A DNA stretch of 64,000 nucleotides. Origin: Microbacterium sp. SY138. Lineage in GTDB: Bacteria > Actinomycetota > Actinomycetes > Actinomycetales > Microbacteriaceae. The translations under genes were made by a program, and so were the position numbers. The notes under the pieces are model-generated. The model made no database searches. It was not told the origin of the DNA and saw only the letters and a program-made list of their open reading frames with translations. Each line of letters opens with the position of its first letter. The stretch's first letter is position 1. Location: NCBI RefSeq assembly GCF_039729145.1, contig NZ_CP155793.1, positions 3,286,001 through 3,350,000 on the forward strand, written 5' to 3'. Shown one piece after another: positions 26,558 through 35,837 of this stretch.

Positions 26558-28288
26558 TCAGGCGCGGCCCTCCTGGCGCGTGGCGCCGCGGGTGTCGAGA
26601 GCGAGTTCCTCGGCGTCCATCGCGGCGATCAGCTCGCGCATGACCTCCTCATCGAGGTTGCCCGCGTCGCGTTCCGCGAGGAGGATGTCGCGACGCACCT
26701 GCAGCCACCCCTTCGACAGGGCAACGAGGTCTTCGTAGGAGGGTCGGCTCGCGGCATCCTCCACCTTCTGCGCCTCGTCGGTGTCCTTCTCGACCCGTGT
26801 CATCCGCTTGGTGAAGGCATCGAACACCCGGAGGTCGACCTCGCCGTACTTCGCCTCCCACTCGACCCGCTTCTCGGCGAGGAACTTCTTGCCGGCCTCT
26901 CGGCTCTTCGCGCGCACTTCGGCGAGCGCCGCCTCATCCTCCTCCTCGTCGACATCGCTGGCGATGCCGAGGCTGCGAATGAGAAGAGGCAGGGTCAGAC
27001 CCTGGATCAGCAGCGTTCCGACGGTGACGATGAAGGCCACCACGACGATGGCGTGCGATGCCTGCGCGTCGAGGGTCGCGAGGTCGGCGGCGGCCACCGC
27101 GATCGCCAGCGTCACGACGCCGCGCATGCCGGCCCACGAGATGACGGCACTGTCCTTCCACGTGAGCGTGAGTCCGGCCATCCGGTCGCGCACGATCTGA
27201 CTGCGCAGCTCGTCGGCGGTGTAATTGCCCCAGCGCCGCGACTTCTGATGCCGTTTCTCGAACTCGCCGGACTCGACACCACGATCCCAGCGCTCGAGCT
27301 TGCGGCGGTCCTGGAAGTTCGCCCACGCACTGGTCGGATAGATGTAGAGCGGCCGCACGATGACGACCACGAGCAGCACCGCCCCGGAGAGCAGCAGGAT
27401 CTGCCCGACCGACTCGCTGCCCAGGTCGCTGAGCACACGGGGGAACTGCAGCCCGATGTAGGCGAACACGAAGCTCTCCAGCAGCAGGTCGGCCGAAAGC
27501 CACAGCGGCTTCTCCTGCTGGCGGGTGGTGTAGTCGGTGCGCGGCGAGTTGTAGCCGACGTACAGCCCCATCGCCACGACCGCCAGGACGCCCGATCCGA
27601 GCAGATGCTCGGCGATCGCATAAGCCCCGAACGGCGCGAGGAGTCCGAACGTGCCGATCACCACGGGATCGCTGATGCGCATGCGCAGCTGGTGCAGGAC
27701 GATCCCGAACACCAGACCGACGGCCACACCCACTCCGACCGCCACCAGGAACTGCCAGATGCCGCCCCAGATCGAGACGGTGGCGCCCGCGAGGATCGCG
27801 GCGAAGACGCGGTACAGCGTGAGCGAGGTCGCATCGTTGATGAGGCTCTCGCCCGAGAGCACGGTCATGATGCGTCGCGGCAGCCCGAGCCGACGACCGA
27901 TCGCCGCCGCGGAGACCGCGTCCGGCGGAGCCACGATCGCGCCCAGGAGCAGCGCGCCGGGGAGGGTGAGGGACGGCAGGATCCACCATGCGACGAAGCC
28001 GACGGCCACGGCGGTGAGAAGCACCAGCCAGATCCCGAGCCGGCGGATCTGCGGCAGGCTGCGCTTGAATCCGACGAACGACACATCGAGCGCGGCCGAG
28101 TACAGCAGCGGCGGCAGCACGAGGCTCAGGAGCACATACCCATCGATGTCGAGGTCGGGCACGAAGGGCAGGAAGGATGCGGCGAGCGCCACGATCGTCA
28201 CCAGCAGCGGGGCCGGCCAGCCTCGCCAGCGTGCGAACGCGGCGATCGCGACGGACCCGACGAGGACGTAGAAGATGCCTGCTTCCAT
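26558..28288 (-). CDS. Na+/H+ antiporter, CPA1 family
   Basis: 576 aa. About twelve helices in residues 1-420, including the exchanger core with GAIVAPPDAVSAAAIGRRLGLP (PPDAV holds the ion-site Asp) and LSGESLINDATSLTLYRV (the ND pair), typical of CPA1 antiporters. A cytoplasmic charged tail of about 150 residues (Glu/Lys-rich helices) follows. Exports Na+ in exchange for protons for pH and salt homeostasis. Monocistronic, 53 bp from a divergent oxidoreductase gene. Confidence 0.93.
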   Translation of the reverse strand: MEAGIFYVLVGSVAIAAFARWRGWPAPLLVTIVALAASFLPFVPDLDIDGYVLLSLVLPPLLYSAALDVSFVGFKRSLPQIRRLGIWLVLLTAVAVGFVAWWILPSLTLPGALLLGAIVAPPDAVSAAAIGRRLGLPRRIMTVLSGESLINDATSLTLYRVFAAILAGATVSIWGGIWQFLVAVGVGVAVGLVFGIVLHQLRMRISDPVVIGTFGLLAPFGAYAIAEHLLGSGVLAVVAMGLYVGYNSPRTDYTTRQQEKPLWLSADLLLESFVFAYIGLQFPRVLSDLGSESVGQILLLSGAVLLVVVIVRPLYIYPTSAWANFQDRRKLERWDRGVESGEFEKRHQKSRRWGNYTADELRSQIVRDRMAGLTLTWKDSAVISWAGMRGVVTLAIAVAAADLATLDAQASHAIVVVAFIVTVGTLLIQGLTLPLLIRSLGIASDVDEEEDEAALAEVRAKSREAGKKFLAEKRVEWEAKYGEVDLRVFDAFTKRMTRVEKDTDEAQKVEDAASRPSYEDLVALSKGWLQVRRDILLAERDAGNLDEEVMRELIAAMDAEELALDTRGATRQEGRA

Positions 28289-28341
28289 GCCCCCACGGTA
28301 TCGGGGGAATGGAGGCGCTCAGGTGCGCGTTGTGGTTGGGG

Positions 28342-29388
28342 ATGTCCGATACAGCTCTCTCCGTCCTCGACCTCGTCCCGGTGCGCACCGGCCAGACCAG
28401 CGCGGAGGCCATCGCCGCCTCCCTCGCGCTCGCGGAGACTGCCGACCGTCTCGGCTATCGCCGCTACTGGTTCGCCGAGCACCACAACATGCCGTCGGTG
28501 GCATCGACCACTCCCCCGGTGCTGATCGCCGCTGCGGCCACCCGCACCTCGCGCCTGCGTCTGGGCTCTGGCGGCGTGATGCTGCCCAACCACGCACCGC
28601 TCATCGTCGCCGAGCAGTTCGCGGCACTCGAAGCGATCGCGCCGGGACGCATCGACCTGGGCCTCGGCCGGGCACCGGGAAGCGACCCGGTGATCACGCA
28701 GCTGTTGCGCGGCTCGGGGACCACCAGCGACGTCGAGCAGTTCCCCCGCCACGTGCAGGACATCGCGGCCCTGCTGTCGGCAGACGGGGCTGAGCTGCGT
28801 TTCACCTCCGGTGGGGAGTACACGGTGCGTGCGACGCCGGCCGCGACCGGCACCCCCGAGGTGTGGCTGCTCGGGTCGAGCGACTATTCCGCGCAGCTCG
28901 CCGCCTCGCACGGGCTGCCCTATGTCTTCGCCAACCATTTCTCGGGGCAGGGCCTCGAGCGCGCGCTCGACCTGTACCGCACCGGCTACCGTCCGAGTGA
29001 GGAGCACCCGGAGCCGCGCACGTTCCTCACCGTGAACGCGGTCGCCGCGCCCACGCAGGAGGAAGCGGAGGCCCGTGCACTCCCCCAGCTGCGGATGATG
29101 GCACGGCTGCGGCTGAACCAGCCGCTCGCCGCTCTCGAGACCGTCGAGCAGGCGGCGGCGGCCGTGACGGATGCCGCCACCGACGAGGTCGTGCGGGCCG
29201 CCCGTTCGCGCTGGTTCGTCGGCACCGGCGAGAGCGTCGCCGCCGAGCTGCATTCCTTCGCCGAGCGCTACGGCGTCGACGAGGTCATGCTCTCCCCCGT
29301 CGCCGGCGCCTACGACGCCGAGGCGAACGATGCACCGATTGGTCGCGCACAGACACTGGAACTGATCTCCGCCGCACTTCGCAGCTGA
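28342..29388 (+). CDS. LLM class flavin-dependent oxidoreductase
   Basis: 348 aa, bacterial luciferase-like TIM barrel. MSDTALSVLDLVPVRTGQT, then RYWFAEHHNMPSVAS (the AEHH motif of group 1 LLM oxidoreductases), LRLGSGGVMLPNHAPL and GRIDLGLGRAPG. Uses FMN or F420; substrate not deducible. ATG 28342 follows a GGGG-rich weak ribosome binding site. Divergent from the antiporter gene. Confidence 0.92.
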   Translation: MSDTALSVLDLVPVRTGQTSAEAIAASLALAETADRLGYRRYWFAEHHNMPSVASTTPPVLIAAAATRTSRLRLGSGGVMLPNHAPLIVAEQFAALEAIAPGRIDLGLGRAPGSDPVITQLLRGSGTTSDVEQFPRHVQDIAALLSADGAELRFTSGGEYTVRATPAATGTPEVWLLGSSDYSAQLAASHGLPYVFANHFSGQGLERALDLYRTGYRPSEEHPEPRTFLTVNAVAAPTQEEAEARALPQLRMMARLRLNQPLAALETVEQAAAAVTDAATDEVVRAARSRWFVGTGESVAAELHSFAERYGVDEVMLSPVAGAYDAEANDAPIGRAQTLELISAALRS

Positions 29389-29400
29389 CGTCGCGCGCCT

Positions 29401-29436
29401 GTCAACCCCTGGCTTTCCCGGCGGCACAGGCGTAGC
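29401..29436 (+). promoter_or_regulatory. candidate promoter element matching that before the gene at 3385
   Basis: GTCAACCCC (29401-29409), 22 bases, then GTAGC (29432-29436) within CAGGcGTAGCgTCaCGA. The match to 3320-3367 covers both parts and their spacing. Confidence 0.4.
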
Positions 29437-29513
29437 GTCACGACCAGTGCCGACGACAGGGGCGCGGCCCCTTCGGCGAACGCACTGTCGGCAGCAGCAG
29501 AAGGAGTTCGACG

Positions 29514-29723
29514 ATGAGCACGACCAAGACTCTCGCCCTCTGGGTCGCCTACGGACGCAACGGTGTCGTCGGCAGCATCCGCCACGACGAGGACGGCTAC
29601 ACGGTCACGATGGTCGGATCGGATGCGACGACCGGAACCTACCCGAGCCTGGCCTCCGCGAAGGGTGCTCTGCACTCCCATATGGCTCCGGGCAGCGACT
29701 GGCCGCGCTTCCAGGAGCACTGA
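29514..29723 (+). CDS. small conserved hypothetical protein
   Basis: 69 aa from ATG 29514 with AAGGAG seven bases upstream. The sequence (TLALWVAYGRNGVVGSIRHDEDGYTVTMVGSDATTGTYPSL...) is soluble and beta-rich, consistent with a compact single domain; similar short proteins are common in Microbacterium, occasionally mislabelled as methyltransferases. Preceded by the promoter element shared with the acidic protein gene at 3385, hinting at joint (perhaps stress) control. A 14-bp tandem repeat spans its stop codon. Confidence 0.75.
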   Translation: MSTTKTLALWVAYGRNGVVGSIRHDEDGYTVTMVGSDATTGTYPSLASAKGALHSHMAPGSDWPRFQEH

Positions 29724-29746
29724 ACCACCCGCACTGAACCACCCGC
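29719..29746 (+). repeat. 14-bp tandem repeat across a stop codon
   Basis: CACTGAACCACCCG occurs at 29719-29732 and 29733-29746, and a degenerate third copy begins at 29747. The first copy contains the TGA of the small gene. Confidence 0.9.
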
Positions 29747-29806
29747 ACTGGACCACGGCATCCGCCCGGGTCCCGCACGGGGATGGCGCGCAGCGGGCGG
29801 GTGACG

Positions 29807-30757
29807 TCAGGCTTCCGGCTCGCCGGAGAGGATGCCGCGCAGCCAGTCGCGCGCCTCGACGAACACGTCATCGGAGTAGCGGTCGGGGTACTGCACGATC
29901 TGCCGGTCCGCGCGCGGATACGACCCGAGGAAGACCACACGAGGGCTGAATCGACGGATGCCGAGCAGCGCGTCGGCCATGCGCTCGTGCTCGATGTGTC
30001 CGTCGGCGTCGATCACGAATCGGTAGCGCCCGAGTTCGTCGCCGATCGGCCGCGACTCGATGAGCGACAGGTTGATGCCGCGGGTCGAGAACTGCTCGAG
30101 CATCTCCAGGAGCGAACCGGGGTGGTCGTGCGGGAGCTCCACGATCAGCGAGGTCTTGTCGGCACCGGTCGGCTCGGGCGAACGGGTCGTGCGGGTGACC
30201 AGCACGAAGCGGGTCACGGCCTGCGCGTTGTCGCCGATGCCGTCTGCCAGCACCTCGACGTCGTAGTGGTTGACGATGCCGGGTGCCGCGATGGCCGCCT
30301 GCGCGGGCAGCGTGCCGTCGAGGACGCCGATCGCGGAGGCGACGTTGCTCGACGCGGGAACGTGCGAGTGCGACGGCAGGTGCGCGCCGAGCCACCCATG
30401 ACACTGGGCGTAGGCGACCGGATGCGCCGCGATCACCTCGACCTGGTCGAGCGTCGTCCCCCGCGGAGCGACCAGCACGAAGTTCACCCGCACGAGATAT
30501 TCGCCGATGATGCGCAGCCCCGGAAGCGTGGCCAGAGCATCCTGCGTGGTGGACACCCCGCCCTCGATCGAGTTCTCGATTGCGATCATCGCGGCGTCGC
30601 TCCGACCCTCGAGCACGTCGGCCAGAGCCTCGCCCACGTTGTGCACGGGGCGCCAGTTCTGGCCGCGGGCCTCGGCCACCTGATCGAGCGCCGCCTCCGT
30701 GAAGGTTCCGGCAGGGCCGAGATAGCTGTAGGTACGGCGTTCAGTCACGGGTTTCAC
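29807..30757 (-). CDS. pheA: prephenate dehydratase
   Basis: 316 aa. The N-terminal prephenate dehydratase domain (residues 8-195) starts [17 protein letters not shown] and contains the conserved TRFVLV motif near 185; a C-terminal ACT domain (about 205-285) has the [14 protein letters not shown] signature for phenylalanine binding. Converts prephenate to phenylpyruvate, with feedback inhibition by Phe. Not fused to chorismate mutase. Divergent from pgm by 79 bp. Confidence 0.97.
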   Translation of the reverse strand: MKPVTERRTYSYLGPAGTFTEAALDQVAEARGQNWRPVHNVGEALADVLEGRSDAAMIAIENSIEGGVSTTQDALATLPGLRIIGEYLVRVNFVLVAPRGTTLDQVEVIAAHPVAYAQCHGWLGAHLPSHSHVPASSNVASAIGVLDGTLPAQAAIAAPGIVNHYDVEVLADGIGDNAQAVTRFVLVTRTTRSPEPTGADKTSLIVELPHDHPGSLLEMLEQFSTRGINLSLIESRPIGDELGRYRFVIDADGHIEHERMADALLGIRRFSPRVVFLGSYPRADRQIVQYPDRYSDDVFVEARDWLRGILSGEPEA

Positions 30758-30836
30758 CTTAGCCCTCGGCGGGCCGACGGCTCGTCCGGGCGACTTCTCG
30801 GATGCGGTCCCGCCGAACAGGGGGCAGACTGAGAGG

Positions 30837-32480
30837 ATGACCAGCCGTGCCGGCCTCCCCGCGGAGGAAAGTGACCTGATCGATGTCGACGAACTGATCG
30901 CCGCCTACTACGACCGCACGCCGAACCCCGAGGTTCCCGCGGAACGCGTCGTGTTCGGCACCAGCGGTCATCGCGGTTCCTCGCTGTCGAACAGCTTCAA
31001 CGAGAATCACATCCTCGCCACGACGCAGGCGATCGTGGACTACCGCGACGCGCAGGGCATCACCGGCCCGCTCTTCCTCGGCCGCGACACGCACGCGTTG
31101 TCGCTGCCCGCCGAGCGCAGCGCGATCGAGGTGCTGCTGGCGAACGGCATCGACGTGCGGGTCGACTCCCGCGACTCGTGGGTGCCCACTCCGGCGCTCA
31201 GTCACGCCATCCTCACCTACAACCGCGGCAAGGCGGCCGACGACCCGAGCCGCGCGGACGGCATCGTCGTCACCCCCTCGCACAACCCTCCGCGCGACGG
31301 CGGCTTCAAGTACAACCCGCCGCACGGCGGCCCCGCCGACACCGACGCCACGGGCTGGATCGCCGACCGCGCGAACGCCCTCATCGCCGCCGGACTCGAC
31401 GGCGTGAAGCTCGAGCGCTTCGCCGACATCGACTGGGATGCCCTCACCGGCTACGACTTCCGAGACGCCTACGTGCGCGACCTGCCGTCGATCATCGACA
31501 TCGACGCCATCCGCAGCGCCGGGGTGAGCATCGGCGCCGACCCGCTCGGCGGAGCCTCCGTCGAGTACTGGGCACTCATCGCCGAGATGCACGACCTCGA
31601 CCTGACCGTCGTGAACCCTGAGGTCGATCCGACGTGGCGCTTCATGACGCTGGACTGGGACGAGAAGATCCGGATGGATCCGTCCTCACCGTCGGCAATG
31701 GCCTCCCTGGTCGCGAAGAAGGGGTCGTACGACGTGCTCACCGGGAACGACGCCGACGCCGACAGGCACGGAATCGTGACCCCCGACGCCGGACTGATGA
31801 ACCCGAACCACTATCTCGCGGTCGCCATCGACTATCTGTTCTCGCACCGCGACGGCTGGCCGCGCGACGCCGCGATCGGCAAGACCCTGGTCTCGTCGAT
31901 GATCATCGACCGGGTCGCCGAGTCGCTCGGACGGCGTCTGCTGGAGGTTCCGGTCGGGTTCAAGTGGTTCGTGCCCGGACTCCTCGACGGCTCGGTCGCC
32001 TTCGGTGGCGAGGAGTCGGCCGGGGCCTCGTTCCTCCGCAAGGACGGCTCGGTCTGGTCCACCGACAAGGACGGCATCCTGCTGTGTCTGCTGGCTGCCG
32101 AGATCATCGCCGTCACCGGCAAGACCCCGTCGGAGCGGTACCGCGAGCTGGAGACCGCCTTCGGTGCCTCCGCGTACCAGCGGGTGGACGCCCCGGCGAC
32201 GCCCGAGCAGAAGGCCACGCTCGGCCAGCTCGCCCCCGAGGCCGTCACGGCGACCACGCTCGCGGGCGAGGACATCACCGCGAAGCTCTCGCATGCGCCC
32301 GGCAACGGCGCGGCGATCGGGGGCCTCAAGGTGCAGACCGAGCATGCCTGGTTCGCCGCCCGCCCGTCGGGCACCGAAGACGTCTACAAGCTCTACGCCG
32401 AGAGCCTGCGCGGCCCGGAGCACCTCGCCGAGGTGCAGGCCGAGGCGCGCGCCGTGGTCTCCGCCGCCCTCGAAGGCTGA
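30837..32480 (+). CDS. pgm: phosphoglucomutase (alpha-D-glucose phosphate-specific)
   Basis: 547 aa, normal length. Substrate-binding [10 protein letters not shown] near residue 41, catalytic Ser148 in TPSHNPP, metal loop NDADADRHG near 305, sugar-binding [10 protein letters not shown] near 390 and phosphate-binding RPSGTED near the C-terminus. Interconverts glucose-1-P and glucose-6-P, joining galactose catabolism by galTKE (7 kb downstream) to glycolysis. Confidence 0.97.
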   Translation: MTSRAGLPAEESDLIDVDELIAAYYDRTPNPEVPAERVVFGTSGHRGSSLSNSFNENHILATTQAIVDYRDAQGITGPLFLGRDTHALSLPAERSAIEVLLANGIDVRVDSRDSWVPTPALSHAILTYNRGKAADDPSRADGIVVTPSHNPPRDGGFKYNPPHGGPADTDATGWIADRANALIAAGLDGVKLERFADIDWDALTGYDFRDAYVRDLPSIIDIDAIRSAGVSIGADPLGGASVEYWALIAEMHDLDLTVVNPEVDPTWRFMTLDWDEKIRMDPSSPSAMASLVAKKGSYDVLTGNDADADRHGIVTPDAGLMNPNHYLAVAIDYLFSHRDGWPRDAAIGKTLVSSMIIDRVAESLGRRLLEVPVGFKWFVPGLLDGSVAFGGEESAGASFLRKDGSVWSTDKDGILLCLLAAEIIAVTGKTPSERYRELETAFGASAYQRVDAPATPEQKATLGQLAPEAVTATTLAGEDITAKLSHAPGNGAAIGGLKVQTEHAWFAARPSGTEDVYKLYAESLRGPEHLAEVQAEARAVVSAALEG

Positions 32481-32487
32481 GCGGGCT

Positions 32488-32548
32488 CCGACCGTCGGAG
32501 GGAGGGCCGACGGTCGGCGGGCCGGCGGTCCGGAGGGCCGACGGTCGG
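32488..32548. terminator. inverted repeat between convergent pgm and glycerate kinase genes
   Basis: CCGACCGTCGG (32488-32498) and its complement CCGACGGTCGG (32507-32517) form an 11-bp stem with an 8-base loop; the right arm recurs exactly at 32538-32548. Likely acts as terminator for both genes. Confidence 0.6.
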
Positions 32549-32561
32549 GACGCTTCTCGGC

Positions 32562-33695
32562 TCAGCCCCGCACGCTCCTGCGCGCTCGATCCTGCGCGGC
32601 CCGTGCCAGATCGGCACCTGCGACGCGCAGCCAGCGCACGGGTTCGGCGCGCGCAGCCTCTGACGATCCGGCCAGACCGGTGAGGGAGGCGGTGGCCGCG
32701 AACAGCGCGGTGTCGGCGTCCGGGGTGATCCGACCGGCCGCGAGCATCGCGTCGGTCCCCGCGACGGCGGCGAGTCCGGCGAGGAACGAGGGGACCTTGC
32801 CGTCACCCGACTGCCCATCGTACGAACCCTCCCCCGTGATGACCACGTCGGCGCCGGAGATCGCGGCGTCGAGGCCGATGAGGTCGGCCACCTCGGCGGC
32901 ACCGGGAGCGAGCACGCCTCCCCAGACCACGAGCGCAGCGCCCGTGCCCCCGGCCGCACCGTTGCCCTCGCCCGCGGGATCGACGCCGAGCAGCGCGGCG
33001 AGACGACGAAGCCCGTCGTCGACGCGAGCGATGTCGTCCGGCGATCGCAGGCCCTTCTGCGGGCCGAACACCGCGGCGGCACCGCGCGGACCGGTGAGCG
33101 GATTGGTGACGTCGGTGAGCACGCGCACCTCGGGTGCCGGGCGCAGGGCGGTCAGATCCGCGGATGCGATGGAGTCGAGTCCCCGCGCGCCGCGGGGAAC
33201 CGGCGCCCCTGCGGCATCGAGGAACACTGCACCGAGCGCCGAGAGCATCCCGGTGCCACCGTCGGTGGAGGCGCTGGAGCCGATGCCGACGACGAGTCGC
33301 GAGACGCCATGGTCGAGAGCCGCGGCCAGTGCCTGCCCCAGACCGGTCGTGTCGGCATCCCACGGACGCAGCTCGCGCAGCAATTCGATCCCGGAGGTCG
33401 ACCCGAGATCGATCACGGCCGTGCCCGCCGGGGCATCGCGCGTCGGCGGGAGCAGCAACCAGGAGGTGTCGATCTTCTCGCCGGCCGGTCCGTCGACCGT
33501 GATCGGCATCCGCACGGCGCCGGGCACCGCCGCCTCGAACGCAGCCACCGTGCCCTCGCCTCCGTCCGCCATCGGCCGGTGCACGAACTCGGCGGTGGGA
33601 TCGACCGTCGCCCAGCCGTCGGCGAGGGCCGTCGCGGCATCCGCCGCCGTGATCGTGCCCTTGAAGCTGTCCGGGGCCAGCACGACCCGCGTCAC
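32562..33695 (-). CDS. glycerate kinase (GlxK/GarK family)
   Basis: 377 aa from GTG 33695, which overlaps the stop of the LacI gene (GTGA). Family 1 glycerate kinase signatures: VVLAPDSFKGT at the N-terminus, MADGGEGT near residue 44, GIGSSASTDGGTGML near 140, TDVTNPL and ITGEGSYDGQS. Phosphorylates D-glycerate, feeding glycolysis. Co-transcribed with the LacI regulator, which presumably controls it. Confidence 0.93.
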   Translation of the reverse strand: MTRVVLAPDSFKGTITAADAATALADGWATVDPTAEFVHRPMADGGEGTVAAFEAAVPGAVRMPITVDGPAGEKIDTSWLLLPPTRDAPAGTAVIDLGSTSGIELLRELRPWDADTTGLGQALAAALDHGVSRLVVGIGSSASTDGGTGMLSALGAVFLDAAGAPVPRGARGLDSIASADLTALRPAPEVRVLTDVTNPLTGPRGAAAVFGPQKGLRSPDDIARVDDGLRRLAALLGVDPAGEGNGAAGGTGAALVVWGGVLAPGAAEVADLIGLDAAISGADVVITGEGSYDGQSGDGKVPSFLAGLAAVAGTDAMLAAGRITPDADTALFAATASLTGLAGSSEAARAEPVRWLRVAGADLARAAQDRARRSVRG

Positions 33696-34762
33696 CGGGT
33701 GATCCCCGGGGTGCTGTCGCGCACGATGATCTCGAGCGGCAGGGGCGCCTGCTCCCATTCCGCATCGACCGTCGCGCGGAAAGCCTGATATCCGACCTCG
33801 CTCAACGGCACGCGCACGGTCGTCAACCGCGGGGTGGCGTCACTGCTCGCCGGCACGTCGTCGAACCCGCAGACCGCGATGTCGCTGCCGACCTCGCGCC
33901 CGGATTCACGGATCGCGGACATCGCACCGAGGGCCACCACGTCACTGATCGCGAAGATCAGGGTGCCGGGTTCGATGCCGTCGACGAGAGCTTCTCTCAT
34001 CTGGGCCGCCCCCGACTCCCGGCGGAAGTCACCCCGTCGCACGCTCTCGACCGCACCGCCTGCCGCCTCGAACCCGGCGTGGAAGCCGGCCAGACGATCA
34101 TCCGAGGTCCGGACTCCGGCCGCCGCCCCGAGCGCGATCGCCGAACGGTACCCGAGCTCGGCCATCCGTCGGCCGAGCGCCTCCGCCCCGGCGCGGTTGT
34201 CGATCTCGATTCGACGCTCGCCCTCGCCGTCCGGCCCGAACGCCACGACCCGGCCGCCCAGGCGGACGAACTCCGCGAGTTCCTGCGCGGTCTCGGTCTC
34301 CGTGGGCTCCTGTGTGCGCGAGGCGGCGAGGATCAGACCTCGCGGCCGCTGCCCGCGAAGCGCACGCACGATCCGTGCCTCACGCGCCTGGTCGCGCTCG
34401 GTGATCGCGATCGTCACGACCAGGCCCTCCTCGTCGGCGCCGCGGGCCACACCCGACGCGATCAACCCGAAGTAGGGGTCGGCGATATCGGCGACGAGGA
34501 GGGCGACGACCGGTGATGTGCCGCGGGCGATCGACTGGGCCGAGACGTTCGCGGTGTATCCGAGCTTCTCCGCCGCTGATTCGACGCGTTCCCGGAACGA
34601 CTCGGCGACTCGGCGCTCGGAACCGTTGAGCACCCGGGAAGCTGTCGCCAGGGAGACCCCGGCTTCTCGGGCGACGTCGTGCAGTGTGGGCGCCGGCCCC
34701 CGGGCGTGGCGCGGAGACCGCGTCGGCGACGGCCGCTCCGCGGACGTTGCGGGCTTGGTCAT
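33692..34762 (-). CDS. LacI family transcriptional regulator
   Basis: 356 aa from ATG 34762 (MTKPATSAERPSPTRSPRH); a Pro/Ser-rich leader of about 22 residues precedes the HTH PTLHDVAREAGVSLATASRVLNGSERRV, then a periplasmic-binding-like effector domain (80-355). A -10-like TAGGAT lies 7 bases before the ATG, so the mRNA may be leaderless. Upstream of glycerate kinase and downstream of the DUF993/TIM-barrel genes; candidate for binding the GGAAAGCGCTTTCC site at 37132. Confidence 0.93.
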   Translation of the reverse strand: MTKPATSAERPSPTRSPRHARGPAPTLHDVAREAGVSLATASRVLNGSERRVAESFRERVESAAEKLGYTANVSAQSIARGTSPVVALLVADIADPYFGLIASGVARGADEEGLVVTIAITERDQAREARIVRALRGQRPRGLILAASRTQEPTETETAQELAEFVRLGGRVVAFGPDGEGERRIEIDNRAGAEALGRRMAELGYRSAIALGAAAGVRTSDDRLAGFHAGFEAAGGAVESVRRGDFRRESGAAQMREALVDGIEPGTLIFAISDVVALGAMSAIRESGREVGSDIAVCGFDDVPASSDATPRLTTVRVPLSEVGYQAFRATVDAEWEQAPLPLEIIVRDSTPGITR

Positions 34763-34813
34763 GACCCAGATCCTACTTCCCGACACATGCGCCCGCCGGT
34801 ACGGACGTCGGGT

Positions 34814-34867
34814 GGATGCACGGCAGTCGGCCCGGATCCGCGGTCTTCTCCCTGCATCCGTGCATCC
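34814..34867. promoter_or_regulatory. inverted repeat between the TIM-barrel and LacI genes
   Basis: GGATGCACGG (34814-34823) and CCGTGCATCC (34858-34867), perfect 10-bp arms 34 bases apart, lie in the 142-bp gap. Could end the upstream transcript or be paired operator half-sites upstream of the LacI promoter. Confidence 0.4.
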
Positions 34868-34904
34868 TCCCGAGAGGCGGTACGAGACCGGTGTCCGAAC
34901 ACCT

Positions 34905-35837
34905 TCACGCGAGATGCGGAGAGACCGCGGCGGCGAACGTCTCGGCAGTGCGGCGCACCACGCTCTCGGGATCATCGGCCCAGATCTCGGCGTTGAAGAT
35001 CTCGACCTCGATGTCGCGGTCGTACCCGGTCGCGACCACCGCGCGGGTGAGGGTGCCGAAATCGATCACGCCCTCGCCGGTGTAGTGCCGTGAGAGCAGC
35101 ACGTCGGATGCGAGAGGCGTCTTCCAGTCGCACACCTGGTACGTGGCGATGCGTCCTTCACGACCGGCCCTCGCGATCTGCTCGAGCACCTGCGGGTCCC
35201 ACCAGATGTGGAAGGTGTCGACGGCGGCGCCGACCACCTCCGGATCGAAGTCCGCTGCGATGTCGAGCGCCTGGCCGAGCGTCGAGACGACGGCGCGATC
35301 GGACGCGTACATCGGGTGCAGCGGTTCGATCGCGAGCGTCACACCAGCCGCCTTCGCCTCGGGAGCCAGCACACCGATCGCATCGCGCACGCGCTGCCGA
35401 GCCCCGATCAGGTCGCGCGATCCCGCGGGCAGGCCGCCCACGACCAGGACGAGCACAGCGGTCGAGCCCTCGGCACCGGCCGCGGCCAGCGTCGCGGTCT
35501 CCTCGATCGCCCGGCGGTTGTCGTCCAGCGCCGCCGCCCGCTCCGCCCCGTCCGGCAGCGTGAAGAACCCACCACGGCAGTACGTCGAGAAGCGCAGGCC
35601 CGAGTCGCCGAGCATGCGGGCCGCGACGTCGAGGCCGACGTCGTTCACCGGCTCACGCCACAGTCCGATCGCCTCCACACCCGCGGCCGTCGTGACCCGC
35701 AGGGCCGTCGCGAGGTCGGCATGCTTGATGGTCGCCTGATTGATCGACAGGCGCGGGTCCGGGGCCGGCGCCTGGGCCTGGGCCTGGGCCTGCACCGGCG
35801 CCTGGCCCTGGGCCTGGGCCTGGGAGGGGAGGCTCAT
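34905..35837 (-). CDS. sugar phosphate isomerase/epimerase family TIM-barrel protein
   Basis: 310 aa. A Gln-Ala/Pro low-complexity leader (residues 6-27) encoded by hexanucleotide repeats precedes an AP-endonuclease-2-type barrel with metal ligands seen in AIEPLHP (Glu), DTFHIWWD (Asp, His) and EVEIFNAEIW (Glu). Such proteins isomerise or epimerise keto sugars and inositol derivatives. It overlaps the DUF993 gene by 4 bases. The repeat leader is odd: the barrel proper starts at DPRLSINQATIKH, so the real start may lie downstream or the tail may be dispensable. Confidence 0.85.
   Translation of the reverse strand: MSLPSQAQAQGQAPVQAQAQAQAPAPDPRLSINQATIKHADLATALRVTTAAGVEAIGLWREPVNDVGLDVAARMLGDSGLRFSTYCRGGFFTLPDGAERAAALDDNRRAIEETATLAAAGAEGSTAVLVLVVGGLPAGSRDLIGARQRVRDAIGVLAPEAKAAGVTLAIEPLHPMYASDRAVVSTLGQALDIAADFDPEVVGAAVDTFHIWWDPQVLEQIARAGREGRIATYQVCDWKTPLASDVLLSRHYTGEGVIDFGTLTRAVVATGYDRDIEVEIFNAEIWADDPESVVRRTAETFAAAVSPHLA
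35770..35823 (+). repeat. imperfect hexanucleotide repeat (GCCTGG)n inside coding region
   Basis: Seven or more copies of GCCTGG, interrupted once, encode the alternating Gln-Ala leader of the isomerase-like protein on the minus strand. Six-base units keep the reading frame when copy number changes. Confidence 0.85.
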
